DNA from: an uncultured Chlorobiales bacterium
GTDB lineage: Bacteria > Bacteroidota > Chlorobiia > Chlorobiales > Chlorobiaceae
Assembly (NCBI GenBank): GCA_903929135.1
Contig: CAIYTH010000002.1
Coordinates: forward strand, 1-64,000
Reading direction: 5' to 3'
Length of the DNA: 64,000 nt
Of this stretch, positions 18,511-28,740 are shown piece by piece; the first letter of the stretch is position 1, and each line of letters opens with the position of its first letter. The translations under genes and the position numbers were made by a program. The notes below the pieces were generated by a model that made no database searches, was not told where the DNA came from, and saw only the letters and a list, made by a program, of their open reading frames with translations.

Positions 18511-21234
18511 TCAGCCGGACCTGGCCCTGTAGGGGCGAGCTTCGACCTTACGGTAGTTGTGCAGCATCTGGCTGACCATATCCATAAAGCTTTTGATTGC
18601 GAACGGTTTCTGGATGAAGTTCACTCCTTCAGCCAGTTTGTTGAAATGCGTGATCATCTCCTGTGCATAACCTGACATGAAGAGCGTCTTCATGCTCGGC
18701 CTGCTGGTTTCGAGATGGTCGCTCAACCGGACACCGTTCATGTCGGGAAGGACGATATCGGTTACCAGCAGGTCGATTTTATCCGGGAACTGTTCGGATA
18801 TGCTGATGGCGGTTCTGGCATCCTGGGCGGCAAGCGTCGTGTAGCCTTTTTCACTCAGGAGCCCGGTCAGGATTTTGAGTATGCTGGGCTCGTCTTCGAC
18901 AAGAAGGATCGTTTCTCTGGCATTCCGCACAAGCGTCAGTTTATCATCGGCATCGCTCTCCTCTTTCGACTCTTCATGCAGGGGAAGATAGACGTCGAAT
19001 GTGGTGCCCGAACCGATCCGGGTTCGGCAATCGATAAAGCCGTGGTTTTGCTTCAGCACGCCATAGACAGTCGAAAGCCCGAGTCCGGTGCCTTTGCCGA
19101 CATCCTTGGTGGTGAAGAAGGGCTCGAAAATATGAGGAAGGGTTTTCGGGTCGATGCCGGTGCCTGTGTCGGAGACCGAAAGCCTCACATAGTCGCCCGG
19201 CATCTGGCAGGCGTGTCCCATTGCACAGTCGATGGCGTCGATATGAACAGCAGTCGAATCGATCGTGATGGTCCCGTTTTCCGCGATGGCGTCTCTCGAA
19301 TTGATGCAGAAATTGACGATGATCTGGTCGAGCTGTGACGGATCGATATGAACGCAGAGATCCCGGGAGTTCGGCTGCCACACAAACTGAATGTTGCTGC
19401 CGATGAGGCCCCTGAGCATCGGGAGCAGATTTTCGATCTCCCTGTTCAGGAATATCGTCCTGGGCGAGGCGGCTTCTCTTCGTGCAAAAGCAAGGAGTTG
19501 CCGGGTAAGGTTGGCTGATCGCGCTGCGGATTGTTCAATGTTCCTGATATGCTCAACGAGCGACGACGATTTATCGACGCGCTCGAGCAGCAGTTCGGTG
19601 TTGCCGAGGATGGCCGTAAGCGCGTTGTTGAAGTCGTGGGCAATGCCGCCGGCGAGCTGGCCCACCAGCTCCATCTTCTGCGACTGTTGAAACAGCAATT
19701 GCAGTTGCTCGAACTCCTCCTCCTCCTCCTTTCGGTCGGTGATGTCCTGAACGATTCCAAGGATGTGGGTTGCCTTGCCGCTGTCATCGAACTGGATCGT
19801 GCCTGAAGTCCAGATCCAGCGGGTTTCTCCGGTTGCGCTGACGATCCGGCATTCGAACGCATGGTCCCTCTTTTTTTTGATCGAACTCGTGACAATGGAC
19901 TTGATCCTCTCACGGTCTTCAGGTACGACATGGTCGATGAAATTGTCGAAAGACCATTCTGTCGCCAGCATATCATAGCCGAAGATGCGGGCGTGTTCAA
20001 GGGTCCTGAGTACGGTGAGGTCTTCGAGATTCAGTTCCCACCAGCCGATGTGGCATTTTTCGAGGGCGAAGTCGAGGTGTGCACGGCTCCGGTGCAGTTC
20101 GTGCTCGATCTGCTTCTGCTCTGAGATGTCGATGGCCGTTCCGCAATAACGGATAACGTTGCCATGACTGTCGAATATCGGTCTGCCGATTGCCATGATC
20201 CAGTGGATCGACGAGTCCTGGTGCAGGACCCGATATTCGATGTTCAGGTCGGCTTTGGATTGAGCGGCACTTTTGACGGCATTGACGACCATTTTACGAT
20301 CGTCAGGATGAACGGCACTTGCCCAGGTCTTGAACGAAGGTTGATTCTTTTTTTTCTCCAGTCCGAACAAAGGCCAGATCTCGTCTGACCAGAGGACTTC
20401 ATCGGTTTTGACGTTCCAGTCCCAGACGCCGGAATCTGCAGCTTCCATGGCGAGGCTGAGCCATCTCTTGTATCCGGTCAATGCCTCCTCGACCTGTTTC
20501 TGCTCATCGATATCGATGCCCACGACCACGAGGTAGGGTTGGTTGGTGACGATGGCTCGCCTGGCATGGATCGAGAACCACGTCATCCGCTGCCGGTCTC
20601 CCTGGATGAACATTCTTGCTTCATCGTTTTCGTCGACACCTGACTCGATGACATTCAGGAACTTCTCGTTGATGTGATCCCTGTCATCGGGGTGGAAAAG
20701 TTCGAGCGGATTGTTTCCCTGGATCTCATGCCTGCTGTCGCCGAACAGGTCGAATGCGTATTCATTGCACCCGACCAGCAGCCCATGGTCGTCGAGAATG
20801 AAAACCGCTCCCGGTATGGCGTCGAGAAGGGTCCTGAAGACGAGATTGTCCTTATGCGCCTGCAGTTCGGCGTTCTTCAGTTCGGTAATATCCTGGACGA
20901 TGACAAGCAGGCGGTTGATTTCACCATCGGGCAGGGTGGAGGGATAAACGGAATGTCTCCAGATTTTTCCGTCCTGCTCGTCTTCGAAGATCAGGTGTTT
21001 GCCTGTTCGAAGCACCTCCTTGACCCGTTCATGCCGATTGGCGGTTATGTCGGGTTGGAGCTGAATGGATGCAAGCAGTTCATAAATGTTTGAACCGCGG
21101 ATTTCCTGGATATTGCTGAAGAATTGAGCGGCGAATGCTCTGTTGGCATCAAGAATCGTTCCGGCAGGGTCCATAACAAAAACCGCATCGGGGAAATCCT
21201 TGAACAACCCGAACTCTGCGTTATCAAATGACAT
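18511..21234 (-). CDS. Hybrid sensor histidine kinase with four PAS domains and a receiver
   Basis: The roughly 907-residue protein has four PAS domains at about 8-115, 130-245, 255-380 and 385-505; the third and fourth are of the PAS-PAC type. A HisKA domain follows with the phospho-acceptor H in [13 protein letters not shown], then HATPase_c with [17 protein letters not shown] and [11 protein letters not shown]-terminal receiver has its phospho-acceptor Asp in [11 protein letters not shown]. No transmembrane helix or signal peptide is seen, so it should be cytoplasmic and sense an internal cue such as redox state or a ligand. No response regulator is adjacent. I prefer the ATG at 21234, next to the first PAS domain, over the track's 21339; neither has a clear ribosome-binding site. 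Confidence 0.93.
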   Translation of the reverse strand: MSFDNAEFGLFKDFPDAVFVMDPAGTILDANRAFAAQFFSNIQEIRGSNIYELLASIQLQPDITANRHERVKEVLRTGKHLIFEDEQDGKIWRHSVYPSTLPDGEINRLLVIVQDITELKNAELQAHKDNLVFRTLLDAIPGAVFILDDHGLLVGCNEYAFDLFGDSRHEIQGNNPLELFHPDDRDHINEKFLNVIESGVDENDEARMFIQGDRQRMTWFSIHARRAIVTNQPYLVVVGIDIDEQKQVEEALTGYKRWLSLAMEAADSGVWDWNVKTDEVLWSDEIWPLFGLEKKKNQPSFKTWASAVHPDDRKMVVNAVKSAAQSKADLNIEYRVLHQDSSIHWIMAIGRPIFDSHGNVIRYCGTAIDISEQKQIEHELHRSRAHLDFALEKCHIGWWELNLEDLTVLRTLEHARIFGYDMLATEWSFDNFIDHVVPEDRERIKSIVTSSIKKKRDHAFECRIVSATGETRWIWTSGTIQFDDSGKATHILGIVQDITDRKEEEEEFEQLQLLFQQSQKMELVGQLAGGIAHDFNNALTAILGNTELLLERVDKSSSLVEHIRNIEQSAARSANLTRQLLAFARREAASPRTIFLNREIENLLPMLRGLIGSNIQFVWQPNSRDLCVHIDPSQLDQIIVNFCINSRDAIAENGTITIDSTAVHIDAIDCAMGHACQMPGDYVRLSVSDTGTGIDPKTLPHIFEPFFTTKDVGKGTGLGLSTVYGVLKQNHGFIDCRTRIGSGTTFDVYLPLHEESKEESDADDKLTLVRNARETILLVEDEPSILKILTGLLSEKGYTTLAAQDARTAISISEQFPDKIDLLVTDIVLPDMNGVRLSDHLETSRPSMKTLFMSGYAQEMITHFNKLAEGVNFIQKPFAIKSFMDMVSQMLHNYRKVEARPYRARSG

Positions 21235-21508
21235 GTCTTTTGTGCGGATATATTCATCAAGGGGGGAGTAGATGCGACGAAGGGTATATCTGCATGGGGT
21301 CTCTACCTGAAATATACCATAAAGACGTCTTGCCGGCACTATCCAGTATACTTATTTTACATGGTCAATGCGGCTGTTCCGGGGAGACGGACTCTTGTGA
21401 TTCCACTCAGTCGTTGAACGACTGGTCGATGTCCGCCGATCCTGTGGCCGGCAGCCGGAAAATGAAGAAGAGGCATTCTGTAATCATGATAACAGAGGAG
21501 AGGTGCAA

Positions 21509-21817
21509 ATGATGCCGTTGTTTTATAGACGAAGCGATGAATCTCTGGCGCTGAAATGCCCCGAATGCGGCGGGTTTTATCTTCAGTTCAAGAACATCGA
21601 GGTTTTCGACGTCGACGAAGATGATAAAAACGACCAGGGCCTGCATGTGTCCGTCGACCATGAGGTGGCTTCAGTCGACAGGCAGCTCGACAGCGTCATG
21701 GGTAAGCGGCGACACGGGATCGTCATTCGATTCATTTGCGGTGAATGCGCCAAGCAGTCATGGTTCAAGATCAACCAGCATAACGGGAACACGCTGGTCG
21801 ATTTTTCGATTATTTAG
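21509..21817 (+). CDS. Hypothetical zinc-ribbon protein
   Basis: This protein of about 102 residues has LKCPECGGFY near the N-terminus and FICGECAKQSW near residue 80. These two CxxC pairs could together bind one zinc ion. The middle is acidic. GAGGAG lies eight bases before the ATG at 21509; the track's start at 21503 is a GTG two codons upstream. The family is not recognised. It faces away from the kinase gene. Confidence 0.7.
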   Translation: MMPLFYRRSDESLALKCPECGGFYLQFKNIEVFDVDEDDKNDQGLHVSVDHEVASVDRQLDSVMGKRRHGIVIRFICGECAKQSWFKINQHNGNTLVDFSII

Positions 21818-21973
21818 CACATTGCCGGAACCGCTCATGGAACAGGCGGGGTACGATGCCGATTCGCAGGGCTCCCTCTGGATATTGTGCCTTGACTGTT
21901 CGTATATTCGTTCATGAATCCACCTTCCTGAAGGTAGCAGTGAACCCCAAGCCAATTTCAACGCGACGAAGAT

Positions 21974-22267
21974 ATGATGGATATGTCAAGCTGGATGTTC
22001 ATTTTCGTGATGAGCATCGGGTGCGGAATCGCATGCATGATCATAGCGTATAACAAAGGGTATAGAGGTAATCAGATTTTCGGATGGCTCGCCGCAGGTC
22101 TGTTTTTCAGTATTTTCGGCCTGATCGCCGTCATTCTCACTTCCCACGGTTCCGAAGCGTCGCATGCCGTCAGATCCTCCGCCGCCTGCCGACACTGCGG
22201 GGCTCCTCTCCCTGTCGAAGCCGCCCGATGCATAAATTGCGGTGCGAACACCTCCCCGGCCTCGTAA
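21974..22267 (+). CDS. Small membrane protein with a C-terminal zinc ribbon
   Basis: This 97-residue protein has two hydrophobic helices (about residues 5-25 and 35-55) and a cytoplasmic-looking tail ending in CRHCGAPLPVEAARCINCG, a treble-clef-like zinc ribbon with two CxxC knuckles. Such fusions are common hypothetical proteins of unknown role. Nothing in the neighbourhood points to a function. Confidence 0.7.
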   Translation: MMDMSSWMFIFVMSIGCGIACMIIAYNKGYRGNQIFGWLAAGLFFSIFGLIAVILTSHGSEASHAVRSSAACRHCGAPLPVEAARCINCGANTSPAS

Positions 22268-22389
22268 AGCCGGGTTTCCCGACAGGTTGTGCTCGATGCG
22301 ACCAGTCACGGATCCGGAATTTGCAGTACAATGGTCTCCTGCTTTTGAATCGACCTCTGGTAACCTCCAAAACCGAAAGGAACATCGAC

Positions 22390-22533
22390 ATGAAGAAAAG
22401 CATTCTTCTTATCGCGGGCATTGCCGGACTGCTGATGGCCATCGCTCCACAGACCAGCGTATTTGCCAGGAGCCGTCATCATCATCGTCACCATTACCGC
22501 CCGCATCATCCACATCGCATCCACAGACGATAG
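22390..22533 (+). CDS. Secreted histidine- and arginine-rich peptide
   Basis: This 47-residue ORF starts at an ATG preceded by GAAAGGA. The first 26 residues are a clear signal peptide: MKK, a hydrophobic core and a cleavage-like SVFA. The remaining 21 residues include nine histidines and seven arginines (RSRHHHRHHY...). The mature peptide should lie in the periplasm and could bind nickel, zinc or copper, or nucleic acid and acidic polymers. The terminator after it supports a real short transcript. No family is recognised, and it is too small for the ORF track to show except inside a longer frame. Confidence 0.68.
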   Translation: MKKSILLIAGIAGLLMAIAPQTSVFARSRHHHRHHYRPHHPHRIHRR

Positions 22534-22569
22534 GCTTTGCAGCAACAGGTGATGCCGATCATTTCAAAA

Positions 22570-22600
22570 GGGCGTCGGACCGATCCGGCGCCCTGTTTTG
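22570..22600 (+). terminator. Rho-independent terminator after the His-rich peptide gene
   Basis: GGGCGTCGG and CCGGCGCCC pair (one G-T) around a six-base loop and are followed by TGTTTT. Confidence 0.82.
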
Positions 22601-22714
22601 CTTGTTCTCCGATTATTGTGTTGCTCGTTCCCCGTCATAGAAGTACTTTTCCGGGATGAAAACATCTGGCCGTTAAGGCCGAAGCCATACCATATAATCA
22701 TTGCGGAGGGTGCC

Positions 22715-22942
22715 ATGTTCGGAGAGATGGATTTGATCATTATCGGAGGGATAGCCCTGCTGCTGTTCGGTCCGAAGAAAATTCCCGATTTGATGAAAGG
22801 GCTGGGTCATGGTTTGAAAGAGTTCAAGAAAGCGCAGTCCGAGTTCGAAGAGGAGGTCAAGAAGCCGATTGTCTCCTATGACAAGACCGGGAAGCAGGAA
22901 CATGCGGAGAAGCCTGCCGAACCGGGGAGCAAGAGCGCATAA
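22715..22942 (+). CDS. tatA: Sec-independent protein translocase TatA
   Basis: The 75-residue product has the TatA/B layout: a short periplasmic start, one membrane helix ([18 protein letters not shown]) with the conserved FGPKKIP hinge, then an amphipathic helix ([12 protein letters not shown]) and a charged tail. TatA forms the variable pore of the twin-arginine export pathway. I start at the ATG at 22715, with GCGGAGGG upstream; the track's start at 22598 lies inside the preceding terminator. No tatC is nearby, so the Tat genes are dispersed. Confidence 0.93.
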   Translation: MFGEMDLIIIGGIALLLFGPKKIPDLMKGLGHGLKEFKKAQSEFEEEVKKPIVSYDKTGKQEHAEKPAEPGSKSA

Positions 22943-22949
22943 CGCTCAG

Positions 22950-22978
22950 ACCGGGCGTTTTCTGCCCGATCTTTTCGT
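22950..22978 (+). terminator. Probable terminator after tatA
   Basis: A short CGGGC/GCCCG stem with a seven-base loop is followed by ATCTTTTC; a longer T-run comes further on. Confidence 0.65.
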
Positions 22979-23057
22979 ATATTTTTTTTAAATGCTTTTT
23001 GACGAAGCATTTCCTGTCAGGCCTGCAAACCGGATCAATCATCAATACGGAGCAACC

Positions 23058-23246
23058 ATGAAGAAAAATATGGGTCAGAAAGATCGAATCGTCCGTGTCA
23101 TTCTAGGCGTGACCATGCTGGTTTATGCCGTTGTTTTTCAGAATATGGTCGGTCTGGTCGGCGTGATTCCGCTGCTCACCGGAGCGAGCGGCTATTGCCC
23201 TCTTTATAGCGTGCTCGGTATCCAGTCATTCCGTTTCGAGGATTGA
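23058..23246 (+). CDS. DUF2892 (YgaP-like) inner membrane protein
   Basis: The 62-residue protein begins with MGQKDRIVRVILG and has two hydrophobic helices, ending in TGASGYCPLYSVLG. That is the standard DUF2892 pattern, also found at the C-terminus of the rhodanese YgaP. The single cysteine in GYCPLY is conserved in the family as I recall it. The role is unknown. I start at the ATG at 23058 after CGGAGC, not at 22992. A very strong hairpin follows. Confidence 0.88.
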   Translation: MKKNMGQKDRIVRVILGVTMLVYAVVFQNMVGLVGVIPLLTGASGYCPLYSVLGIQSFRFED

Positions 23247-23270
23247 GACTCATTTTTCTTGCTTCAAGCA

Positions 23271-23308
23271 CAACAGGAAAGGCGGCCAACCGGCCGCCTT
23301 TCCTGTTG
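23271..23308 (+). terminator. Strong hairpin terminator after the DUF2892 gene
   Basis: A perfect 17-bp stem, CAACAGGAAAGGCGGCC and GGCCGCCTTTCCTGTTG, surrounds an AACC loop. The core GGCGGCCAAC(C/T)GGCCGCC recurs in the terminator at 24093. Confidence 0.85.
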
Positions 23309-23430
23309 TGGGGGGATATGGGGATGAATTGACGATTATTTCGGATCCGTATGCTGGTTACTCGAACGATCAGTGAATTGGATTGAAGATTGTGGCTGTA
23401 TGACGAATGTAAAACTTAACGTGATTGACC

Positions 23431-24054
23431 ATGCAGGGGAACCTGGCGGATACGGTTGTGGTGCTGGATTTCGAAACCTCCGGCTTGTCTCCGGAGTATG
23501 GCGATCGGGCGATCGAGATCGGGGCCGTGCTTGTCGAGGACGGGGCGATTGTCGACCGTTTTCAGAAGCTGATGAATCCAGGGTTCCGGATCAATTCATT
23601 CATCGAGGGATATACGGGTATCACCAACGAGATGCTGAAGGATCAGCCTTGCTGTGAGGTGGTGATGGCTGAGTTTTCGGAGTTTGTCGCCGGTCATAAT
23701 ATCGTCGCGCACAACGCGTCATTCGACAGGCGCTTTCTCGATTCCGAGCTGAAACGGATTCATCTGGTTCATGACGGCGGTTGTTGCTGCTCGCTGCTGC
23801 TGTCGCGTCGGATCTACCAGGATGCCCCGAACCATAAGCTGCAGACATTGGTGACACATGCTGGAATCAGTCAGACAGGTAAGTTCCACAGGGCTCTGGC
23901 CGATGCCGAGATGACCGCCCGTTTATGGTTGTCGATGATCGAGCGTATTCGTCAGCAATACGGGATACCGGCAATTTCCTTTGACCAGCTGAGTGAACTG
24001 TCGCGAATCGACAGGTTGTATGTTCATGGTTATCTTCGTTCGCTGGCGAAATGA
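23431..24054 (+). CDS. DnaQ-like (DEDDh) 3'-5' exonuclease
   Basis: The 207-residue protein has motif [18 protein letters not shown], motif II in [18 protein letters not shown] and motif III in [14 protein letters not shown]. This is the DEDDh set of the proofreading epsilon subunit and RNase T. It is a stand-alone exonuclease without polymerase or GIY-YIG domains, and may be epsilon or an epsilon-like repair nuclease. I use the ATG at 23431; the track's 23425 is a TTG. It converges on ppdK across a shared terminator. Confidence 0.88.
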   Translation: MQGNLADTVVVLDFETSGLSPEYGDRAIEIGAVLVEDGAIVDRFQKLMNPGFRINSFIEGYTGITNEMLKDQPCCEVVMAEFSEFVAGHNIVAHNASFDRRFLDSELKRIHLVHDGGCCCSLLLSRRIYQDAPNHKLQTLVTHAGISQTGKFHRALADAEMTARLWLSMIERIRQQYGIPAISFDQLSELSRIDRLYVHGYLRSLAK

Positions 24055-24092
24055 GTCTTCGGTGATCCGGTCTCGTTTGAAAAGCAGCAACA

Positions 24093-24122
24093 GAAAAAGG
24101 CGGCCAACTGGCCGCCTATTTC
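24093..24122. terminator. Bidirectional terminator between the exonuclease gene and ppdK
   Basis: AAAAAGGCGGCC and GGCCGCCTATTT flank an AACT loop. The A-run on one side and the T-rich run on the other suit both convergent genes. Confidence 0.82.
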
Positions 24123-24142
24123 GCTGTGTATGATCCGGGAGC

Positions 24143-26890
24143 TTAGTCCAGGAGCGCTGCTCTCGCTGCTGAGAGCCTTGCGATCGGGACGCGGAACGGG
24201 CTGCAGGAGACATAGTTCAGTCCGGTCTTGTGGCAGAACTCGACCGTGGCGGGATCGCCGCCGTGTTCGCCGCAGATGCCGAGCTTGAGGTCCGGTTTGA
24301 CCGAACGTCCCTCCTTGGCCGACAAGCTGAGCAGGCGGCCGACACCGTCCTTGTCGATGCTTTCGAACGGGTCGCGGTCGAAGATCTCCTGCTGCTGATA
24401 GATCGGCAGGAACTGGCCGGAGTCGTCTCGACTCATGCCGAGGGCCATCTGGGTCAGGTCGTTGGTGCCGTAGCTGAAGAAGTCCGCAGCCTTGGCAATC
24501 TGGTCGGAGGTGAGCGCAGCGCGCGGAACCTCGATCATGGTGCCGACCAGGTACTTGACGCCGATGCCCAGTTCTGCGATGACGCTGCGGGCGGTCTTGT
24601 GGATGATTTCGCTGGTGATTTCGAGCTCCTTGACGGTGCTGACGAGCGGAACCATGATTTCAGGAACGATCTCCTGGCCCTCTTTCTTGATCTTGCAGGC
24701 TGCCTCGATGATTGCTCGTGACTGCATGACGATGATCTCAGGGTGCAGGATGCCGAGCCGGCAGCCGCGGAGGCCAAGCATCGGGTTGAATTCGTGCAGG
24801 CTGCTGATGCGCTGCTTGATCTCGGCGCTGCTCTTGCCGATCTTGCCGGCCAGGTCGTCGATCTCGGCGTCGGTGTGAGGCAGGAACTCGTGCAGCGGCG
24901 GATCGAGGAGCCTGATGGTGACCGGTCGGGCGCCCATGGCCTTGAAGAGGCCGTAGAAGTCGTTTCTCTGGTAGGGGAGGAGTTTGTCGAGCGCCGCCTT
25001 GCGTCCTGCGACATCGTCGGCGAGGATCATTTCGCGCATGGCGTCGATGCGGTCGCCGCCGAAGAACATGTGCTCGGTACGGCAGAGGCCGATACCTTCG
25101 GCGCCGAAGGTGATGGCGATCTCGGCCTGGTCGGGCTGGTCGGCGTTGGTGCGGATGTTGAGCTTGCGGTACTTGTCGGCCCACTGCATGAGCTGGTCGT
25201 ATATCTTGAAGGTCGGAGCGTTCTCTTTGGCAAGGGTCTTGTCAACCAGCACCTCAATGATCTCGGAGTTCTTGGTCTTGACCTTGCCGGCGATCACTTC
25301 ACCGGTGCTGCCGTCGATGGAGATGTAGTCGCCCTCCTTGAGCACGATATCCTTGCCGTTGACCCGCATCTCGCCCGTCTTGTAGTCGATCCTGAGGGCT
25401 CCGCAGCCTGCGACGCAGACCTTGCCCATCTGGCGCGCCACGAGGGCTGCGTGTGAGGTCATGCCGCCACGCTCCGTGAGGATGCCTTCGGCAACGGCCA
25501 TGCCTTTGATGTCTTCGGGAGAGGTCTCGATCCTGACGAGGACGACCTCTTCACCGCGCGCGCTGCCTTCCATCGCGTCATCGGCGTTGAAATAGATCTT
25601 TCCGGTGGCTGCGCCCGGACCGGCGTTGAGTCCGGTGGCGAGAAGCCGTCCTGCTTCGATGGCGGCACGTTTCTCATTGAGGTCGAATACCGGACGGAGG
25701 AGCTGGTTGAGCTGTTCGGGCTCGATCCTGCGAAGCACCTCCTTCTCGTCGATCAGCCCTTCGTTGAACATGTCGACGGCGATCTTGATAGCGGCAAAAC
25801 CGGTACGTTTTCCGACGCGGCACTGCAGCATGAAGAGCGTGTTGTTCTCGATGGTGAACTCGATGTCCATCATATCGCGGTAGTGCTTCTCGAGGATTGA
25901 ACGGATCTCTTCGAGCTGATCGTAGATGGTCTCGTTCTCCTTGCGGAGCTGTTCGATCTTCAGCGGAGTCCTGGTGCCGGCGACGACGTCCTCGCCCTGG
26001 GCGTTCATCAGGTACTCGCCGTAGAAGATGTTGTCACCTGCAGCCGCGTCCCTCGTGAAGGCTACGCCGGTGCCGCAGTTCTCGCCCATATTGCCGAACA
26101 CCATCGCCTGGACGTTGCAGGCCGTGCCCCAGTATCCGGGGATGTGGTTGAGCTTGCGGTAGACGATTGCCCGTTCGTTGTTCCAGCTGTTGAACACGGC
26201 GCCGATGGCTCCACGGAGCTGTTCGGTCGGGTCTTCGGGGAAGGTCCTGCCGGTCTTGTCGAGGATGGCTTTCTTGTATTTGGAGACCAGGTCCTTCAGG
26301 TCTTCGACCTGGAAATCGGTATCGAGGTCGATGCCGAGCTCATGCTTCTTTTTTTCCAGAATCTCCTCGAAGGGGTCGATCTGCTTCTTGTCGGCAGGTT
26401 TCAGGTCGAGCACCACGTCGCCGTACATCGATACGAAGCGGCGGTAGCAGTCCCAGGCGAAGCGCTCGTTGCCGGACTTCCTTGCAAGGCCGGCGACCGT
26501 GATGTCGTTGAGGCCGAGATTGAGGATGGTGTCCATCATGCCGGGCATAGAGGCGCGTGCGCCGGAACGGACGGATACGAGGAGCGGGTTTTCAGGGTCG
26601 CCGAACTTCTTGCCCAGGTACTCCTCGATCTTTTTCATCGCGGCCGGGATGTCCCTGTCGAAGAGGTTTGCCGGGTAGTTTTTCTGGTTGTCGTAGTAGT
26701 AGGTGCAGACTTCGGTGGAGAGGGTGAATCCGGGGGGCACAGGCAGGCCGATGTTGGCCATTTCCGCCAGGTTGGCGCCTTTGCCACCCAACAGGTTTTT
26801 CATGGAAGCATCACCTTCGGCAGCACCGCCGGCAAAACTGTAGATGTATTGCTTTGCTGCGGCAGATTCGTCAACTTGAGAATTCGGCAT
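24143..26890 (-). CDS. ppdK: Pyruvate, phosphate dikinase
   Basis: This 915-residue protein is full length. It has the N-terminal nucleotide-binding domain ([14 protein letters not shown]), the swivelling phosphohistidine domain with the catalytic His in [13 protein letters not shown], and the C-terminal PEP/pyruvate barrel with LCRTEHMF and the catalytic Cys in [10 protein letters not shown]. It converts pyruvate, ATP and phosphate to PEP, AMP and pyrophosphate. In an autotroph using the reductive TCA cycle this feeds gluconeogenesis from fixed carbon. The ATG at 26890 gives the family N-terminus. It is probably monocistronic, with its promoter in the 168-base divergent gap. Confidence 0.98.
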   Translation of the reverse strand: MPNSQVDESAAAKQYIYSFAGGAAEGDASMKNLLGGKGANLAEMANIGLPVPPGFTLSTEVCTYYYDNQKNYPANLFDRDIPAAMKKIEEYLGKKFGDPENPLLVSVRSGARASMPGMMDTILNLGLNDITVAGLARKSGNERFAWDCYRRFVSMYGDVVLDLKPADKKQIDPFEEILEKKKHELGIDLDTDFQVEDLKDLVSKYKKAILDKTGRTFPEDPTEQLRGAIGAVFNSWNNERAIVYRKLNHIPGYWGTACNVQAMVFGNMGENCGTGVAFTRDAAAGDNIFYGEYLMNAQGEDVVAGTRTPLKIEQLRKENETIYDQLEEIRSILEKHYRDMMDIEFTIENNTLFMLQCRVGKRTGFAAIKIAVDMFNEGLIDEKEVLRRIEPEQLNQLLRPVFDLNEKRAAIEAGRLLATGLNAGPGAATGKIYFNADDAMEGSARGEEVVLVRIETSPEDIKGMAVAEGILTERGGMTSHAALVARQMGKVCVAGCGALRIDYKTGEMRVNGKDIVLKEGDYISIDGSTGEVIAGKVKTKNSEIIEVLVDKTLAKENAPTFKIYDQLMQWADKYRKLNIRTNADQPDQAEIAITFGAEGIGLCRTEHMFFGGDRIDAMREMILADDVAGRKAALDKLLPYQRNDFYGLFKAMGARPVTIRLLDPPLHEFLPHTDAEIDDLAGKIGKSSAEIKQRISSLHEFNPMLGLRGCRLGILHPEIIVMQSRAIIEAACKIKKEGQEIVPEIMVPLVSTVKELEITSEIIHKTARSVIAELGIGVKYLVGTMIEVPRAALTSDQIAKAADFFSYGTNDLTQMALGMSRDDSGQFLPIYQQQEIFDRDPFESIDKDGVGRLLSLSAKEGRSVKPDLKLGICGEHGGDPATVEFCHKTGLNYVSCSPFRVPIARLSAARAALLD

Positions 26891-27058
26891 GTTTGTCTGG
26901 AGTGTCTGGAGTGAACAAGAAGGTCAACCCATCGTTGAACCCGAAAAAAAACGCGAGAAAAAATGAAAAACAGCTTTTGATCTGCTAATTTTCAGAGCTG
27001 AAATTTAACAGAAAATATGGTCTGGAAAAACTCCGGCGGAGAAGGATTGTAACTAAAT

Positions 27059-27946
27059 ATGGAAAGTGCTGCGTTCGTATTTGTTCTGCAGGTGCTCAGG
27101 ATTTCCGTGCCCTACCTCCTCGCCTCGGTAGGTGCATCTTTTTCGGAAAGGAGCGGGGTGGTCAATCTTGCCCTTGAGGGGCTGATCCTGGCAGGCGCTT
27201 TCGGTGCGGCGATCGGGCAGCATCTGACCGGTTCAGCCTGGGCGGGCGTCGGCTGTGCCCTGCTGCTCGGGCTGCTCATCGCCCTTGTCCATGCATTCGT
27301 GACCATCACGCTGAAGGTCGACCAGATCGTCAGCGGAATCGCCCTGAACATCCTCGTCATGGGATCGACCCGCTTCGGACTTTCCCTGGTGTTCGGAAGC
27401 GTGATGAACTCGGCACGGATCGCCGGTATGGATTCCTCTTCGGTGCTGGTCGATCCTCTGTTCCTCATCGCGATGCTGTCGGTTGCGGTCGGTCAGTTCA
27501 TCATGTTCAGGACGCCGTTCGGCCTGAGGCTTCGCGCGGCAGGGGAAAGTGCCGAAACGGTCGAGACGGCCGGCGTGAATGTCCGTCGCCTGCGGTATTC
27601 CGGGGTTCTGGTTTCCGGGGCGCTCGCCGCGCTCGGCGGGGCATTTCTCGTGTACCAGCAGCACAGCTTCACGGATAACATGTCGGCCGGACGGGGTTAT
27701 ATCGCACTTGCCGCCATGATCATCGGCAAATGGTCGCCGGCAGGCGCCGGGCTGGCCAGCCTCCTGTTCGCCTCGACGGAGGCCATGCAGATGTGGGTTC
27801 AGACGGGCTGGCTTCCGACGCAGCTCGTGCAGTCACTTCCGTATGTGATCACCCTCGTCGTGCTTGCCGGTTTTGTCGGCAGGTCGACTCCTCCGGCTGA
27901 GGTCGGGGTGCCGTACGATACGGAAGTCAAGTCAGGGGAACTCTGA
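27059..27946 (+). CDS. ABC transporter permease, nucleoside/simple-sugar type, orphan
   Basis: This 295-residue protein with eight or more hydrophobic helices fits the BPD_transp_2 family, especially the second permease of nucleoside (BmpA-linked) importers: SERSGVVNLALEGLILAGAF, VHAFVTITLKVDQIVSG and later GAFLVYQQHSF. Its usual partners (ATPase, first permease, lipoprotein receptor) are absent on both sides, so the operon is split or the gene is a remnant with an intact frame. It ends three bases before the convergent elbB stop. Confidence 0.85.
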   Translation: MESAAFVFVLQVLRISVPYLLASVGASFSERSGVVNLALEGLILAGAFGAAIGQHLTGSAWAGVGCALLLGLLIALVHAFVTITLKVDQIVSGIALNILVMGSTRFGLSLVFGSVMNSARIAGMDSSSVLVDPLFLIAMLSVAVGQFIMFRTPFGLRLRAAGESAETVETAGVNVRRLRYSGVLVSGALAALGGAFLVYQQHSFTDNMSAGRGYIALAAMIIGKWSPAGAGLASLLFASTEAMQMWVQTGWLPTQLVQSLPYVITLVVLAGFVGRSTPPAEVGVPYDTEVKSGEL

Positions 27947-27949
27947 ATA

Positions 27950-28606
27950 TCAGCAGAGTTCGAGCACTTTGCTGACCAGCGCATCGATGCCTTCGGCTAC
28001 CATGCCGATCGACGGACCGAGCATGTAGGCCGGGGTGCTTACGATTTTTCCCCTGCTGCTCACGACGATATCCCTGACGCCGGCATCGATGTGGCGTGCT
28101 CCCAGAGCCTCGATGTCGGCTGCGGTATCCCGGTCGTTCCCGATCGTCAGCTCGACTTTTTCCGAACCGAACAGCTTGGCCGCGATGACAGGTGCGATGC
28201 ACATGAACCCGATCGGCTTTCCGGCGCTGTGGAAGGCCAGGATCGCCTGCGCGACTTCCGGGATGATTTCGAATGCGCTTCCCCTGATGGCATAGTCGCC
28301 CAGGTTCTTTGCCGCTCCGAAACCGCCGGGGATGATCAGGGCGTCAAGGTTGGACGGGTCGATCTGCTTGAGGTCGGTAATGTTTCCGCGTGCGATGCGG
28401 GCAGACTCGACCAGTACGTTCCGCCGCTCGCCGTCGGCAACTTCACCGGTCAGGTGGTTGATGACGTTGAGCTGCCCGATGTCAGGAGCGAAACAGACCG
28501 CATGTGCGCCTGCGTTGTCGAGGGAAAGCAGCGTCAGCACCACTTCCTGGATTTCTGATCCGTCGTTGACTCCGCAACCGGAGAGGATGACGCCAATTTG
28601 TTTCAT
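27950..28606 (-). CDS. elbB: ElbB-type isoprenoid biosynthesis/glyoxalase-like protein
   Basis: The 218-residue protein matches ElbB of the DJ-1/PfpI superfamily: an N-terminal ILSGCGVNDGSEI, LIIPGGFGAAKNLGDYA, and the GFMCIAPV nucleophile-elbow cysteine. ElbB was named for raising lycopene yield in Escherichia coli and has reported glyoxalase activity; its natural role is unsettled. It lies convergent with the orphan permease with almost no spacing, so the two transcripts must overlap at their 3' ends. Confidence 0.93.
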   Translation of the reverse strand: MKQIGVILSGCGVNDGSEIQEVVLTLLSLDNAGAHAVCFAPDIGQLNVINHLTGEVADGERRNVLVESARIARGNITDLKQIDPSNLDALIIPGGFGAAKNLGDYAIRGSAFEIIPEVAQAILAFHSAGKPIGFMCIAPVIAAKLFGSEKVELTIGNDRDTAADIEALGARHIDAGVRDIVVSSRGKIVSTPAYMLGPSIGMVAEGIDALVSKVLELC

Positions 28607-28740
28607 GATCGATATATGTCGGGAGGGTTTCGGATAAGCTGGTCGGTGACCTTACGGACTGAGGGAAAGGTTAAGCAAATTGCCCCATTTTTGAAACCTG
28701 ATCTCCCTCGGCATGTCGGGCAGCAGTCGTCAGGCGATAA

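Noticed and set aside
22598-22714. Longer TatA N-terminus
   Set aside because: It would begin inside the preceding terminator; the ATG at 22715 has a good ribosome-binding site and the normal TatA start.
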